This document shows, piece by piece, positions 12,120 through 24,310 of a stretch of 64,000 bases of DNA. The translations under genes and the position numbers were made by a program. Origin of the DNA: Paulownia fortunei (lineage: Eukaryota > Streptophyta > Magnoliopsida > Lamiales > Paulowniaceae). The stretch lies in the NCBI GenBank assembly GCA_019321725.1, contig CM033110.1, positions 9,479,278-9,543,277 of the forward strand, written 5' to 3'. The first letter of the stretch is position 1, and each line of letters begins with the position of its first letter. A model generated the notes under the pieces. It had not been told where the DNA came from, ran no database searches, and saw only the letters and a program-made list of their open reading frames with translations.

Positions 12120-13440
12120 GTCCCTTTTTTTATAGAATATTTATTAATCACCCAAACCAGACAAGAAGGGCAAGGGCAAGAGCAAGGTCACCAGTTCTAC
12201 TTCATATAACTAGAGTTGTTTTATCATCGAAGATGTTGAACGTCGCTACCATAGCCTCCTCATGAAGAAGAGTTTGATTGCAAAATGAGGTTTTGATCTC
12301 AACAATTGGATGGAAGGCCATATTATGCATATGATTGAGGCTCGAGAGTGGGAGACGTTTGTTGCTCAACTCGAGGCTGCTATCATTTCTGTTGTGATGG
12401 AGTTTTATGCCAATGCACCATAACATTGGCACAAGAAAGTTTTTGTAAGGGGCAAGACTATATCCTTCCATTGACGTGTTAATAATGAGTTTAGCATTTG
12501 TTGGATATTGAGGAATTAGTACACCACCCTCCTTATGATTATGACAACCAATAGATCATTTGCATACTCTACCGCCCAGGGACTCAGTGGAAGGCATCCA
12601 GCCAACAAGTCTCAGCTGCTCTTTTGTTCTCTACCAATGCTCTCAGTATTTTTAGCAGGACTTGGCACTACTTTATTTACGTCAAGCTTATGACCACCAG
12701 ACACTAAAGTGATGTAACTCAGGACTATGCATTACTGTTATATACTATCACCCAGCATCTGAGCATTAATGTCTAGCATTAATGTCTATCACATTAATGT
12801 CTATCATATTGCATATGCATTACTGTTATATTCTATACACATTACAAGGTGCCACGATAGCTGGTTTGCCATATCCATATTTTGATATGTAGCCTATGCC
12901 ATGATGCGGGTGTTGAGTGGGGCCCCGAGGAGCTTTTATAGCACCCGAACAATGTGTTAGACTACAACATTACTATGCACTTTGTATCTTGGAAATGTGC
13001 TCCACCACATCCTTTTGGTGTTGGTTTATTATGGAGGAATAGGCTAACGTACCAGAGGATACTGCTGCACAAGCACCAGTAGTTGTTGTTGTTCTTCTCT
13101 CTCCTCAACACCACTATTGGAGCATGTAGCACCATCTCCTTCCACAGCTCCACCAGTGGCCCTATATCTGACCCTAACCTTTGTTAGGCAGTTGCTGCCC
13201 TTCTTAGTGAGGTCTATCAGGCTTGGCAGCCTATTATATATATGCCTTAGATCCTGACCGTGCTTCCACTCAGTACCTCCAGCAAAACGTGCTTGACATT
13301 CACTTTTCTTAGCCGCCAGTGCTTCTGCTATCCTCTTTAGAAGATGAGAATACGTCCCTCTACCAATGATATGTACCTTTTTCAGGAAAGTCCTCTATTT
13401 TTCATTTTCTTTAATTCATTGAGGACGATGTCTCATTTAG
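12120..13440 (+). pseudogene. Degenerate 'putative plant transposon protein' ORF (PF20167-like)
   Basis: Reading the plus strand in one frame with occasional stops gives 'RYHSLLMKKSLIAK', stop, 'GFDLNNWMEGHIMHMIEAR', 'WETFVAQLEAA', 'VVMEFYANAP', stop, 'HWHKKVFVRGKTISFH'. Further on come 'LYRPGTQWKASSQQVSAALL', 'FSRTWHYFIYVKLMTTRH' and 'SDVTQDYALLLYTIT'. The run EFYANA, then VRGK, then W-x-F/Y, then a 'TRH-S-VT--A-LL' tail is the pattern I know from plant ORFs annotated as putative plant transposon protein, often found with gypsy elements. At least four in-frame stops make it a pseudogene. It is followed at 13419-13445 by the 'cattgaggacgatg...ggtttgg' motif typical of Athila/Tat 3' regions. 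The family's biochemical function is unknown to me. Confidence 0.6.
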
Positions 13441-13454
13441 GTTTGGATTGTGGG

Positions 13455-15754
13455 TGTAACACCCCTTAACCTAACTGTAGAACCTAAACAAGCTAATACA
13501 GTTAGGTCAAAAAATGTTAACTTTTCATCAATACTAGAGTTATTATTTTAATAAAAGTTTCCCTTTTTGACTATAAAAGAAAAAACTTGAATTCATTTGT
13601 TGTTTCATTTTGTTGTAGACACACCATATACATAAATTAAAACTGAGTACATCTGTTTACAAAATTATAATAGAGCGGTTTAATTAAAACAAAATAGAGT
13701 TTTTAAAATAGACTACAAAGCAGCTCGAAGCATGGCACATGAATAAATCTCTGTCCGGCCACTCTAGAGACTCAGTCAACCTCTAAACCTGTACATTTCC
13801 ACCTGCATCACATGAATCTAATGAGATAAAGGCTCAGTAATGTGAAGCTGATGCAGTAACAAATAGCATACATGTAAGTCACATAAATAATTAAATGCAT
13901 TATTCAATTTAATAACTTTCATTCATAAATCATTCTTTAGGGCCCTTGAAGTGTGGCACCTAATTAATAACAATAGACCGTGGTTTTCAAAACTTATTCA
14001 TAATGATTGGCCAATAAGAGAAATAATACGGGTTTCCATACTTGGTCTTTCAACAGGTATTAGCCGTATTCTATCTCATTTATTGTGGTTTTCCTATACC
14101 GATTTTTCAACCTCAAGTATTTGCCACTATTTATTGGGTCCGTCAGTCCCTCCCGCGTCCCTTGTCTACCTGACCATCAATCAAGTACCATACTACCTTT
14201 TCAAAAACCTCATTATATTGTTAATAGTATCATTCTTCATGAACCATAAATGCATCAAAAATTACATTATTTGACAAATAATGATAATCACATTAAAATA
14301 TAAACAACATTATATGATTCTTGTGATACAACAAATGAAAGTTTCAACTTACCTCAAGTGCAATTTGTGTTAAGTGAAAAGGTCAATCTGTTTGAAAGAT
14401 AGGATGTGTTAAAGGCCTACCATTATCAAATCATGTACCTTTCAATATCCTTTTAATAAATCACATAATTTATTCTAATTAAAATCACATAAACTTTTCA
14501 ATCTTTTGTAAACAATTCCAAATCAATTACTTGACCTCCAAAATAATGCATACTCCATATTTTACTACTAATTTAAGACATTAAACATTAGGCCAGCTAT
14601 TAAATAATTAATAATCCAAATATAAATATTAGAACAACCCCCAAAATTTGAACACAATCCAAATAACATGAGTAAACTCGACTCTAACTTAAACTAATTC
14701 TAACTATCAATTAAGCAAACTAATTTCTATTATTCTCAATCATTCACAAGAACTTCCAAACACAATATAAGCATTACAAGATTAATAGAAATAAGTAAAT
14801 TAAGTATATTTCATAAGACTATCATTTTTGCTAGAAATTAGCTTAACTAGCTTGGTTTTAGCTTCAAGTCTATCCCACTTGACTTTTCATTCATACAAAA
14901 AATATACTAAAACATGTAACCATCCACGATACTATAAATTCATCATAAGAAATATTGAAAAAGAATATACATTGATTAAGTTGGAATTAAGCTTCAAAAT
15001 CAATGATTTTCAAGCTTAAAAGGGTAGAAACTTGTTCTAGTTTGTGTTCTATGGATTCCTATGGATTCAATTCAATTTTTGTGAGTATGAGAGTGTAGAA
15101 ATTTAAGAGAAATTTGGAGAAGAAGGGCTGATCATTTTTGAGGAGATTCCACAAGAAAATATGGCTAAAATAACTTATTTGACATTTCAAAGAGAGGTAA
15201 GTGGAGGGTGATGATTGGTTGCATCATGCTTGGTATTTTCTCATGCCAAAAGCTGCATTTATGGGCTAGAGAGATGACAAAAATTGATGCTTTGGTGTTG
15301 TAATCAAGTGTAATATGGTTTATAATGATTTCATGCAACCTAGTCAACCTACTAATCAAATTGCACCATTTTGCATACTTTTAATTCTTAGCCAAATGTA
15401 ACATATTTCATGCAAATATTTGGACAAATAATCACTTTAGAATGTAACAAGTATGGAGCAATACAAATAATTTATTTCATGGTCATTCAACACATCAATC
15501 TTTCTTAATCGAGATACCGAGCTTTTCACTGCAAAAAGTCTCTTAAGTAATATGTTAAATCAAGAAACAAAAATTTGATCTCTTATTTCATGTACTAATG
15601 CATGTTAAAGCATAACTGGAGCATATAGTGACAATTATTCATATTCGTGCAACCATGCTATTTGTATGCCATAATTCAATAATGCATATTGATTAGATGC
15701 ATATTCATGCAATAAGCTTATTATTGGGTATGTAGGAGAGAATTGGGCATTACA
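13455..15754 (-). mobile_element. 3' LTR of the deleted chromovirus
   Basis: On the minus strand it starts TGTAATGCCC, directly after a polypurine-like tract (about 15755-15775, 'gaatgaaggat'). It ends GGGGTGTTACA at 13455. TGTAA...TTACA ends and a length near 2.3 kb fit Tekay/Del-like chromoviruses. The first 150 bp recur as the 5' LTR stub at 16906-17059. Confidence 0.8.
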
Positions 15755-15769
15755 ATCCTTCATTCCTTA

Positions 15770-16905
15770 TAAAAATTTCATCCTCGAAATTTGACGTACC
15801 AAATAATTCTGGATACTTGCTTTATATTTCTTCTTCTCTTTCCCACTTGGCCTCTTTTATAGAATGATTCCTCCACAATACTTTAAAAAGTCGAATCTTT
15901 TTTGTTCTTAACTATTTTTCCTTCCGATCCAGAATTTGCACTGATTTTTCTTGATAAGCTAAATCAGGAGTCAATTCCAACAGTTCATAACTCAACACAT
16001 GAGAAGGATTTGAAATGTACTTTCTCAACATAGGAATATGGAAAATATTGTGAACACCAGATAATGACGGAGGTAAGGCCACTCTATAACCTTTATCACC
16101 AACTCTTTCGAGAATCTCAAATGGGCCAACATACCTTGGGCTGATTTTTCCTTTCTTTCCAAATCTCATAACACCTTTCATGGGAGCTGCTTTTAAGAAC
16201 ACATGATCCCCAACGACAAACTCTAGATCTTTTCTTCGTTTATCTACATAATATTTCTGTCTACTCTATGCGATCTTCATTCTCTCTCGTATCTTCTCCA
16301 CTACCTTAGCAGTATGTTGAACTATTTCCAGACGAAGTAGGCTACGTTCTCCAACTTCATCCCAATAAACTAGAGATCTACATTTCCTTCCATACAATAC
16401 TTCATAAGACACCATTCTAATTGTTTGATTGGTAGCTATTATTATAAGTAAACTCCACTAATGGAAGCTTCGCATCCCAACTCCCTTGAAAATCTAGCAC
16501 AAAAACTCTTAACATATCCTCTAATATCTGAATAACCCTCTCTGATTGCCCATCACTTTGTGGATGAAATGTTGTGCTAAATGCAAGTTTCATTCCTATG
16601 GCACCGTGTAAGCTCTTCCAAAATATAGATGTAAACTTAGGATCTCTGTCGGACACTATTGAAACTGGCACTCCATGTAATATGACTATCTCTTTAATAT
16701 ATTGTTGAGCATACTGGTCCATATTGTATGTGGATTTCACCGGAAGAAAATGGGTTGATTTAGTTAATCTATCAACAATCACCCATATGGAATTATACCC
16801 CTTTTGAGTTTTAGGTAATCCAAGCACAAAGTCCATTGTAATGTGCTCCCATTTCCACTCTGGAATCAACAAAGGCTTTAACAACCCTGATGGTTTTTTA
16901 TGTTC
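15770..16905 (-). pseudogene. Chromovirus integrase with chromodomain-like tail
   Basis: Integrase inserts the cDNA copy into host chromatin. The 155-residue stretch 16884-16417 holds the catalytic core: 'WEHITMDFVLGLP' (first Asp), 'SIVSDRDPKF' (second Asp) and 'SDGQSERVIQ' (Glu). The spacing between second Asp and Glu is exactly 35 residues, so the D,D(35)E triad is intact here. The stretch 16202-15912 adds the C-terminal part, with 'RFGKKGKISPRYVGPFEI' and 'VHNIFHIPMLRKY'. After a stop, a chromodomain-like tail is readable as 'LFKVLWRNHSIKEAKWERE'. Stops and frame changes lie between the pieces. No upstream pol domain remains. Confidence 0.9.
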
Positions 16906-17059
16906 AATGTTAAAGTGTAACTATAACATATAGTTACAATTATTTATGTTCGTGCAATGATGCTATTTGTATACCATAATTCGATAATACACATTGATTA
17001 AATTCATATTCATGCAATATGCTTATTATTGGCTATGTATGAGAGAATTGAGCTTTACA
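16906..17059 (-). mobile_element. Truncated 5' LTR stub (about 150 bp)
   Basis: It repeats the first 150 bases of the LTR at 15605-15754, starting TGTAAAGCTCAATTC on the minus strand at 17059. It is flanked outside by GTGGG. The rest of the 5' LTR and most of the internal domain were lost in one deletion ending in the integrase. Confidence 0.8.
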
Positions 17060-17064
17060 GTGGG

Positions 17065-19076
17065 TGGTGTCAAAATGCTACCTTATGCTTCACACCATAC
17101 TTAGAAAGAAGGTTATTAAATAATTTATTGCAAAAATGTGTACCTTCATTACTAACTATTACTGCAAGAGTGCCGAAATATGCGAATATATGCTTGTGTA
17201 TAAACTTCAACACTATCTTAGCACTATTGGTTGACGTGGCGATGGCTTTCACATATTTTGAGATATAGTCTGCAACAAGTAGGATTAGCTATGCCCAAAA
17301 GATGGAGGGAAGAGTCCCATAAAGTCGATCCCTCAAACATAAAAAAGCTCAACCTCCATCATATTTGTCAATAGAAGCTCATGACGTTGTGTAAAACCCA
17401 TTGGCATCAATCGCAAGTTTGCTTAAAAGCATAACAATCTTAAAATAATAAAATCCAATAAAATCCAGATTGTAATATCTTTGCAGCTTTTCGAGTGGGC
17501 CCGAAATGACCACCATAAGAAGATGAATGACAAAGTTGCAAAATCGTCTCAGTCTCCTAATCATAGAATCATTGCACCACTTGAAAAACAAGTTGTCATC
17601 CCACAAATAAGACTTAACATCGTGCAATTTTTTTTTCTTTTGATGGGATAACATATCCATAGGCAGGACTCCACCCACAAGATAATTAATGAAATCAGCA
17701 TACAATGAAAGTCTCGTCTCAACTGCTAAAATGAGCTCATCTAGAAAGGACTCTTGAATGGGTGCTCCTACATCCTCACACTCTTGCTCCAAATAGGATA
17801 GATAGTCTACCATCATATTCTCACTGCCCTTCTTATCATGAATCTTGAGATCAAACTCTTGGAGCAACAAATCCACTAAATCAGCTATCGCTTGGCATCT
17901 TTCTTGGAAATAAGGTACCTAATTGCTGCATGATCAATGAAAACAATCATCTTAGTTACCACAAGATATGCATGAAATTTATCAAAAGCAAACACTATAG
18001 CCAGCATCTTCTTCTCAATTATCATGTAATTTTGTTGTAAACTATCTAGGGTCCGACTTGCATAATAGATGGCCTGAGAGATCTTATCCCACCTTTGGCC
18101 CAACATGCTCCTACTACATAGTCACTAGCATCGCACATGTGCTCAAATGGTTGGGTCTAGTCGGGTACCACCATGATAGGGGCTGATATGAGTGCATTCT
18201 TTATTTGCTCAAAGCCTGTAAAGAAGAATCATCAAAATTAAAATGCACATCTTTTCCAAGAGATTACATAAAGGTTTAACAATTTTTGAATAAATCTCCT
18301 ATAGAATTCAACATGCACAAGAAAGCTTTGAATAACATTCACACTAATTGGTGGTGGAAGTATCTCAATGGCCAATATTTTAGCATAATCTATTTATAGC
18401 CCCACAGATGATACTCGGTGACATAGAACTATGCTATCTTTTACCATGAAATGGCATTTTTCCAATTGAGGACTAAGTTAGTCTTTTCGCATCTCTGCAA
18501 AATAAGAGAAAGATTATGCAGAAAGAACAAAAAATAGAGAAATAATTCATGAAAACCTCTATGATCTCTTCCACCATATTGTGGAAAATGGCTATCATAT
18601 ATCTCTAAAAAGTGGTAGGATCATTACACAACCTAAAGGGCATCCTGCAAAAGGCAAATGTACTATATGGACAAGTAAATGTCATTTTCTCTTGGTCTTC
18701 GTGGACAATGGCAATTTGGTTATACCCCAAATAACCATCAAGAAAAAAATAGTATTATTAGTGTCCTGCTAGATAATCTAAAATCAGATCAATAAAGGGG
18801 AGGGGAAAATGATCCTTGCGAGTAGCTTTATTTAGTTCGCTATAATAAATAAACACTAGTCACCTAGTCACGTACTTGGTAGAGATAAGCTCACTATTTT
18901 CATTCCCAACTACAGTCATACCCCTCTTTTTTATAACAACTTGAATTGGACTAACCTAAAAACTATCTAAAATAGTATAAATAATCCATGTCTTTATCCA
19001 TTTTAAAACTTTAGCTCGTACAACTTCTTTAATTCAAGATTGAGACGTCTTTGATGTTCAATTAAAGGGTTGTATC
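17065..19076 (-). pseudogene. Athila/Tat pol (RT, RNase H, integrase start), part 1 of 2
   Basis: This is the downstream part of a minus-strand gypsy pol. From 19070 to about 18110, in broken frames, RT is readable: 'LIEHQRRLNLELK', 'VSPIQVVIKKRGMTVV' and 'LNKATRKDHFPLPFIDL'. RNase H follows at 18106-17885 ('AIYYASRTLDSLQQNYMIIE'). The stretch 17876-17379 covers the RNase H end and the linker ('MDLLLQEFDLKIHDKKGSEN', 'HDVKSYLWDDNLFFK'). Integrase starts at 17252-17070 and stops at 'YGVKHKVAF'. There the reading is broken by the chromovirus at 13455-17059. The wording is that of Athila/Tat polyproteins. Stops make it non-functional. Confidence 0.85.
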
Positions 19077-21757
19077 TGTAACACCCAATCCTCAGACTAC
19101 TCACTTGGCCAACACTTGGCCAATGTGATTCATGCATTACATGCTACTTATATGCTAATTTGCATTAACATTTACATGACATCTTATGTAGCATTCTTAA
19201 TCGTTAGAACTCTAATGCTATCACATGATATTAGTTGTTGAGATCTTATAATCTAAGTAAGAAATTCTATATTTAAATAAGAAAAAGAATAGATTGGTCG
19301 ATATATTGGATATTCATAGGTTATATGTTATAATTTTGGAAGTGTTAAAGGTGTTACTAGTAAGTTTATATGATTCGATTTAATTAGATCGAGATGTTTT
19401 AAAAGTATACATCCATGGATTAACATACTTGAGATATTGGACATGATATAATATAATTTAAGTGTCATAATACAAGGTCCATATGTGCATATGATTTATA
19501 AATGCAAACTAGACAATCATTTAAGAATCAGATGTCAATCGATTTGGAGATCGAATGAACGGACATAGGAATTACCTATGGGAATGAATGGTGACTAAGA
19601 TAGGTTGCAACCAAATAAAAATAGGTGAGACACACAAGATTAGAGCTTCAAGATAAGAGAGAAAATCATATTTTACCACTACATGCCACCTCAAGCTTAT
19701 ACCACCTCATGCTTAGACTTTCCAAGCTAGCACCTCAACCTATTCTTCACTCTTAAGCTAACAGCCACGACTTGAACCTTCTTCTACACCATTTTAGCTT
19801 CCAAATGCATAGAAAAATCTCTCTAAATAGGTCCCAAGTGATTCCAACCGAAAAAGGAGGCAAAACAAGCAAAGGAGAGGAGAAATAAACAAGTTCAAGT
19901 AGAAAACTGTTGCAAGGTGAGCTTAACCTACGGGTTTGACATGACTTTCAGATTTATTTTGAGGTTTATTCACTTACTAAGCTTTGAATATTATTTATAA
20001 ATGTGTTAGGAGCCGTTGGTGCACAAAGAAAGGGTTTTTGGTTGCAAATACTTGTAGAAAACACTTGTGCTAGAAACTGTCACCTTGTTGTATTCTTGTG
20101 TTTTAGGCTTCAAAAGTGTATGGTATGTTGAATAAAACCTGTAGGTATCATCATATACATGTTCATGTATGAGTTAAGAGTATTGGAATAAATTTTCATC
20201 GAATAGAAATTACAATATGGCATGATAATTAAAGAGATGCTCAGAACTGCCTCCATGAAATTTCAGATTCTGTCCTATGTGAAGAGGACTGGTTTCACAG
20301 CATCAAATCCATTATTTTTGGAAATAATATGGCCTGGTTGTCTCTTTGTATATGTTATCTAAGTGTGGTGAAAATTTGGGAGTTATTGGATATACGTAAG
20401 GGTGCCAAAACCATTAATGTCATGAAGTGCGTAAAACTGTCACGGTAGGAAAAATATGTTTCAGTATGCTATGAAGGGAGCTGAACTTGGAAAGCTATAT
20501 CCATGAGTTTTGGCCATTCTATAACATGGTTACATTTTTTTTGGTGTTAGCTAAGTTTGATAAAAATTGGGGAGTGAATGAATATGTCTAAGGGTGTTAA
20601 AATAATCATGCAAATTAATGCGGCAGCAAGAAAATGTGAAGTTGTGAATCTGTCCCATTTGGTTCATTAACATGTTCCAGCATAGATGTGGTGCATTTGA
20701 TCCCTAACATTTAGGGAAATATTTTAAGAGTTATAATACATCAATTAAGTGAGGTTAGTATACATTTAAGATGTGGAACAAAGGTACGTAGAAGGTTGTA
20801 TTTGGTTATAGTTTCTAAGTGGTAAGGTTGTTTAATTAAATTGAGATTCAAGATCTTTATACTACATTAGGTATAATGAACTTGCTAATTGAGGATGGTG
20901 ATTGATATCTTGTATTTTTACAGATTGTTTCACATCTAGGGTTGGGGAGTAATACTTAAGAAACCTAGAAGTAACACACAACATATCAAAGGTAAGTAAA
21001 GATTCATTTGCAACTACAATGCATAAACATAGTAAATGTGTGATTTATATGTAATACCATAGATCATATGTGCATAGCAGAGGACACACATTACTGTCAT
21101 TCATGTCTATTGAGCATACATACATGGGCATTGGCACGTGCATGCATCATATACGAGCATTGTGATAAATCTAGCATTGCATGACATGATTTTGAGAAAG
21201 AAAAATATTTTACTGACCACTACTAGTGCACCGTGTGCATGGATTTGCATGCGTACAAGTATGAATGGATTTGCATGCTTATATGATTATTGGCCATTGG
21301 ATTATGGCGATGTGCAGAGCTCTTTTTCGGTGCATGGGATAGTAGCATTGGTTAGGGGACCAAGAAAGAAATGATTTTGAGAGAAATGTTTTGATGCAGG
21401 GAATTGCATTGTGGGCATAGCATTTTGAGATGCATGAATTGATATTGTGAATTATTCTTTGACATGCATAATCTTTACTTGTTGAGCGTTAACTCATATA
21501 GTTTATGCATTGTAGGTGAGTCTAGTGATACTTGATACCATGGACTTACTGGGCAAGCCGTTGGGGTTCCTACAGGTTCTGAGGATCAGTGTACATGGAT
21601 GACGACCTGTTGGGTTGTGGTGTGGGTATATTCTAATTTTTACATTCATTATTATTATGTAAATTGCTAACTATATATAAACAATGATTTTTCTATATAC
21701 AGGGTTATATGTGAGAAAACACTTTACTGTTTCTCAAAGTGCTACATTTGACAAAAG

Positions 21758-21805
<48 letters not shown>

Positions 21806-21881
21806 AATGCACACACATGTGCTACCTTGTCACAATTATTGTTATTTCAATATCTATATTCAATGTTGGGGGAGTGTTATA
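19077..21881 (+). mobile_element. Solo LTR of a chromovirus, flanked by GTATC
   Basis: The stretch starts TGTAACACCCAATCC and ends GGGGGAGTGTTATA, and aligns along its length with the 3' LTR at 38031-40911. GTATC occurs immediately before (19072-19076) and after (21882-21886). No primer site, gag or pol accompanies it. It is therefore a solo LTR left by recombination between two LTRs. Joining its flanks restores the conserved 'MHKILMED' to 'IEHQRRLN' region of the Athila RT on the minus strand, which confirms the insertion point. The terminal CA appears as TA. Confidence 0.93.
21759..21803. repeat. (AT)n microsatellite
   Basis: About 22 AT units lie inside the solo LTR. The homologous place in the 38-kb LTR copy lacks the run, so it expanded after the copies separated. 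Confidence 0.95.
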
Positions 21882-21886
21882 GTATC

Positions 21887-22230
21887 TTCCATCAAAATCT
21901 TATGCATCACAATGGAGAGACATGATGCATGTTCGAAAGAAGAATGTCTCATTCCATAGGCATTACTGTGAGGATGCTAGTTAGAGAACAACTACAATGA
22001 AAAGACCTATTTGAAAATTCTTAATCAGAAATATAGTTTGTCGAAAGAGAATTTTTTATTACAATAGTGCAAGAATTCGTCCTTAGACTTGAGGCAACAT
22101 TGTAACCTTGTGCACAACTTGTTGAGCTATGATGCATTTCTCAATTGCTTGATAGTCACAAAGGGAATACATTGAGTGTAACATCTTTGTGTATGGAGAT
22201 TAATGAGGGCCAATAAAGGATCCATCACCT
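21887..22230 (-). pseudogene. Athila/Tat pol, part 2 (upstream of solo LTR)
   Basis: On the minus strand, just before the solo LTR insertion site, the sequence reads 'MHKILMED', the conserved entry to the Athila RT. This continues across the solo LTR into 'IEHQRRLN' at 19070, one base out of frame. Further upstream no clear protease is legible. The region ends near the repeat R2 fragment at 22480. Confidence 0.65.
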
Positions 22231-22479
22231 ATTTAATAGAATAATTGCTATCTCTCATATTTTTTATAGTTCTTGACTCGGAAGACTTTGACTTAGGCAA
22301 GATGAATACTAGAAAAGGGTTTGCGAATGATTTATCAAAGAATCAATAAGACTAGAAATAAAATGATAGTCAGTAAGTCAAATAGTATTTTGACTAATAA
22401 TCCATGTCCTTGATTTAATAAGGAGATTAGGAGATGGAAGTACCATACTTGCATGGTACTTATAACAAGAAATATGTTC
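22231..22479. other. Unassigned, probably upstream part of the Athila/Tat internal region
   Basis: I see no recognisable motif on either strand. It lies between the last readable Athila pol piece and the R2 fragment. Confidence 0.35.
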
Positions 22480-22735
22480 ACTATATATCACCTAAAACTA
22501 GGGAGTCGTGATGCACTACTAGATGCTTCCCATGACTTGTGGGTTCTTGCAATTAAGGAGTTAATTCCTAGATAATTAATTAATTGGAATAAAATTATTT
22601 ATTCGCTAAGTTGCAAGTCTATTGCCAGCTTAGTTGTGAACCTTAGGGATCGCACACAAATCGAGAAAGTCTACTAAGGTCATACAGTAGGGCTTCTTGT
22701 GGGCCAAGCTGAGTAGGCCCAGGAAAAAGCAAAAT
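22480..22735 (+). repeat. Dispersed repeat R2 fragment
   Basis: It resembles 1570-1800: 'ggagtcgtgatgcac', 'cccatgacttgtgggttctt' and a following AATTAATTAATT run occur in the same order. It ends where the minus-strand LTR begins (22734). Confidence 0.6.
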
Positions 22736-24109
22736 TGGTAAACAAAGTAAAGTAAGATAAAAATGCATAGACAAGAATGGAGTTTTTAGAAGCAATTCAA
22801 CAAACACCTTATGAGTAAGAAATTCTAAAGGAATGACTCACCTAATTATCACCTATGCTCTCCTTCCAAAATATACCAATTCAAGTCAACAATACATGTA
22901 AGTTAAGAATTCCTAATCTCATCAATTCCCTCTCTCGAGTATCGAATTAACTATGAATTCTAATACGAATTTCAATATCTCTATAAAAACTCAAGAATAA
23001 AACTCTACAGAAGTTTAATGAATTCTTCTTCAAAACTTCAAAGGTTTCATAAGCTTCTCAACTCTATAATTCCTAGGTTATATTATCCTTATAATCATGT
23101 ATAATTTTCCCTCTCTCAAGAATCGAATCTCATACATCAACAATCTCAATTAATGGCCAAATAATCAAGATTCAATACTAAACAAGATAACACAAACAAG
23201 ATGAATAACTTGAACTAATATTGATTGGAATTCAAAACATAGGATCAAATAAGGTTACATCATCATCTAGAAATAAAAGTTTAATTCATAATGGATGAAT
23301 ACATTTTAAGAAATACATAAGAAAGAACATGGAAATTGTTCACCAATTTGTAAAGTGGAAGTAATGGTTGAAGCTTTCCTTGTCTCCATGAATGGCCTGT
23401 CTCTAAGAATGGCCTTCTTCTCTCCAAGTCTCCTTGTTATCCTTTGCTTCTTGGCTTCTCCTCACTCTCCTACTCACCAAAAACTGATTTGGAGGCTTTT
23501 AGAATCCCTCCAAATAGATGGGAAATGCCCTAAAGATGGCAAAATGCCTATTTTGACCTTACTTATTTGCTCAGCAGCGCCTGTATCCTCTTTCAATCGA
23601 TTTTTCGCAATCTTAGAGGCTAAACTAGCTTTTAGTGTCTTCATATGAATTGTACATCTATGTGTTTTAATTCCATTTGAATTGAATCAACTAAATATGA
23701 TTTTGTGGAGAGAGTTATGCTAGAAATACCAAGGTGTGTCATCCCAGAAAAATTCAGCCCAGTGCTGACTCTTAAACTCGGTTTCTCATATTAATATCGA
23801 CCGAATTGGATTTTGTGAAAAAATAAAAGTTATAGATATATCTCTTCTATTTTCATTGGTCCAAGAATCAAATCAAAATGATATTGGAGCAAAGAGTTAT
23901 GATTGAAATACAAAAATTATCATCAGTCGCACCACAATTCGGATTCTTCAACATTTCAACCAAGTTTTTGTTTCTTTCTATTTTCTTCTCCTTTTGTCAT
24001 TACCTACAAGATTTCACACTAAATGCATAAAAAGTAACAAAAACACTTGAGAACAAACCAAATGTTAATCAAAAGGTATATGAATTGTTGGTATAAAACT
24101 AACTTATCA
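22734..24109 (-). mobile_element. Family B LTR, 3' copy of the short element
   Basis: On the minus strand it starts TGATAAGTTAGTTTTATACC at 24109 and runs to 'gtttaccaat' at 22734. The whole is alignable with 34558-36005. The preceding bases ('ccaagaggtcttt') make only a weak polypurine tract. The plus-strand ORF at 23355-23648 is an accident inside the LTR. Confidence 0.8.
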
Positions 24110-24287
24110 AAGACCTCTTGGAAGGCCATTGATAGCTATTAGTAGCCATCACCTCAAGACTTCTAGCCTTATGCATACAAATACATATAACCCAATGCAA
24201 TGCAACACATTCATCAAAATATGGAAACAAAGTAAAAAAAATCTAGACTAAGTCATAACAATATTAATGCAATTATGATAAAACAAT

Positions 24288-24304
24288 CCCTGGCAACGAC
24301 GCCA
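24288..24304 (-). other. Primer binding site, Asp-tRNA type
   Basis: The minus strand reads TGGCGTCGTTGCCAGGG, complementary to the 3' end of plant tRNA-Asp as known for Athila/Tat elements. It sits a few bases after the LTR end TTATCA and so marks the LTR to the right as the 5' LTR. Confidence 0.88.
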
Positions 24305-24310
24305 AAACTG

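Larger units (their letters stand above)
13455..17059 (-). mobile_element. Ty3/gypsy chromovirus, internally deleted, with 5-bp target duplication
   Basis: The element runs right to left. A 5' LTR stub (17059-16906) is fused to integrase (about 16905 to 15770), followed by a full 3' LTR (15754-13455). Both outer ends carry the same five bases: GTGGG at 13450-13454 and at 17060-17064. Gag, protease, RT and RNase H are missing. The fusion point lies near 'ttaacattgaacat', where LTR and integrase sequences meet. This is therefore one genuine insertion that later suffered an internal deletion of several kilobases. Confidence 0.85.

Noticed and set aside
13455..13475. TGTAACACCCC read as the start of a plus-strand LTR
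   Set aside because: The same bases are the end (GGGGTGTTACA) of the minus-strand LTR. The GTGGG duplications and the integrase orientation fix the minus strand.
21759..21803. (AT)n run as a possible origin or matrix attachment site
   Set aside because: It is a simple microsatellite in a solo LTR and absent in the sister LTR.
23355..23648. 97-codon ORF with a hydrophobic start, possibly a signal peptide
   Set aside because: It lies within a family B LTR, and the related LTR copies do not keep the frame.
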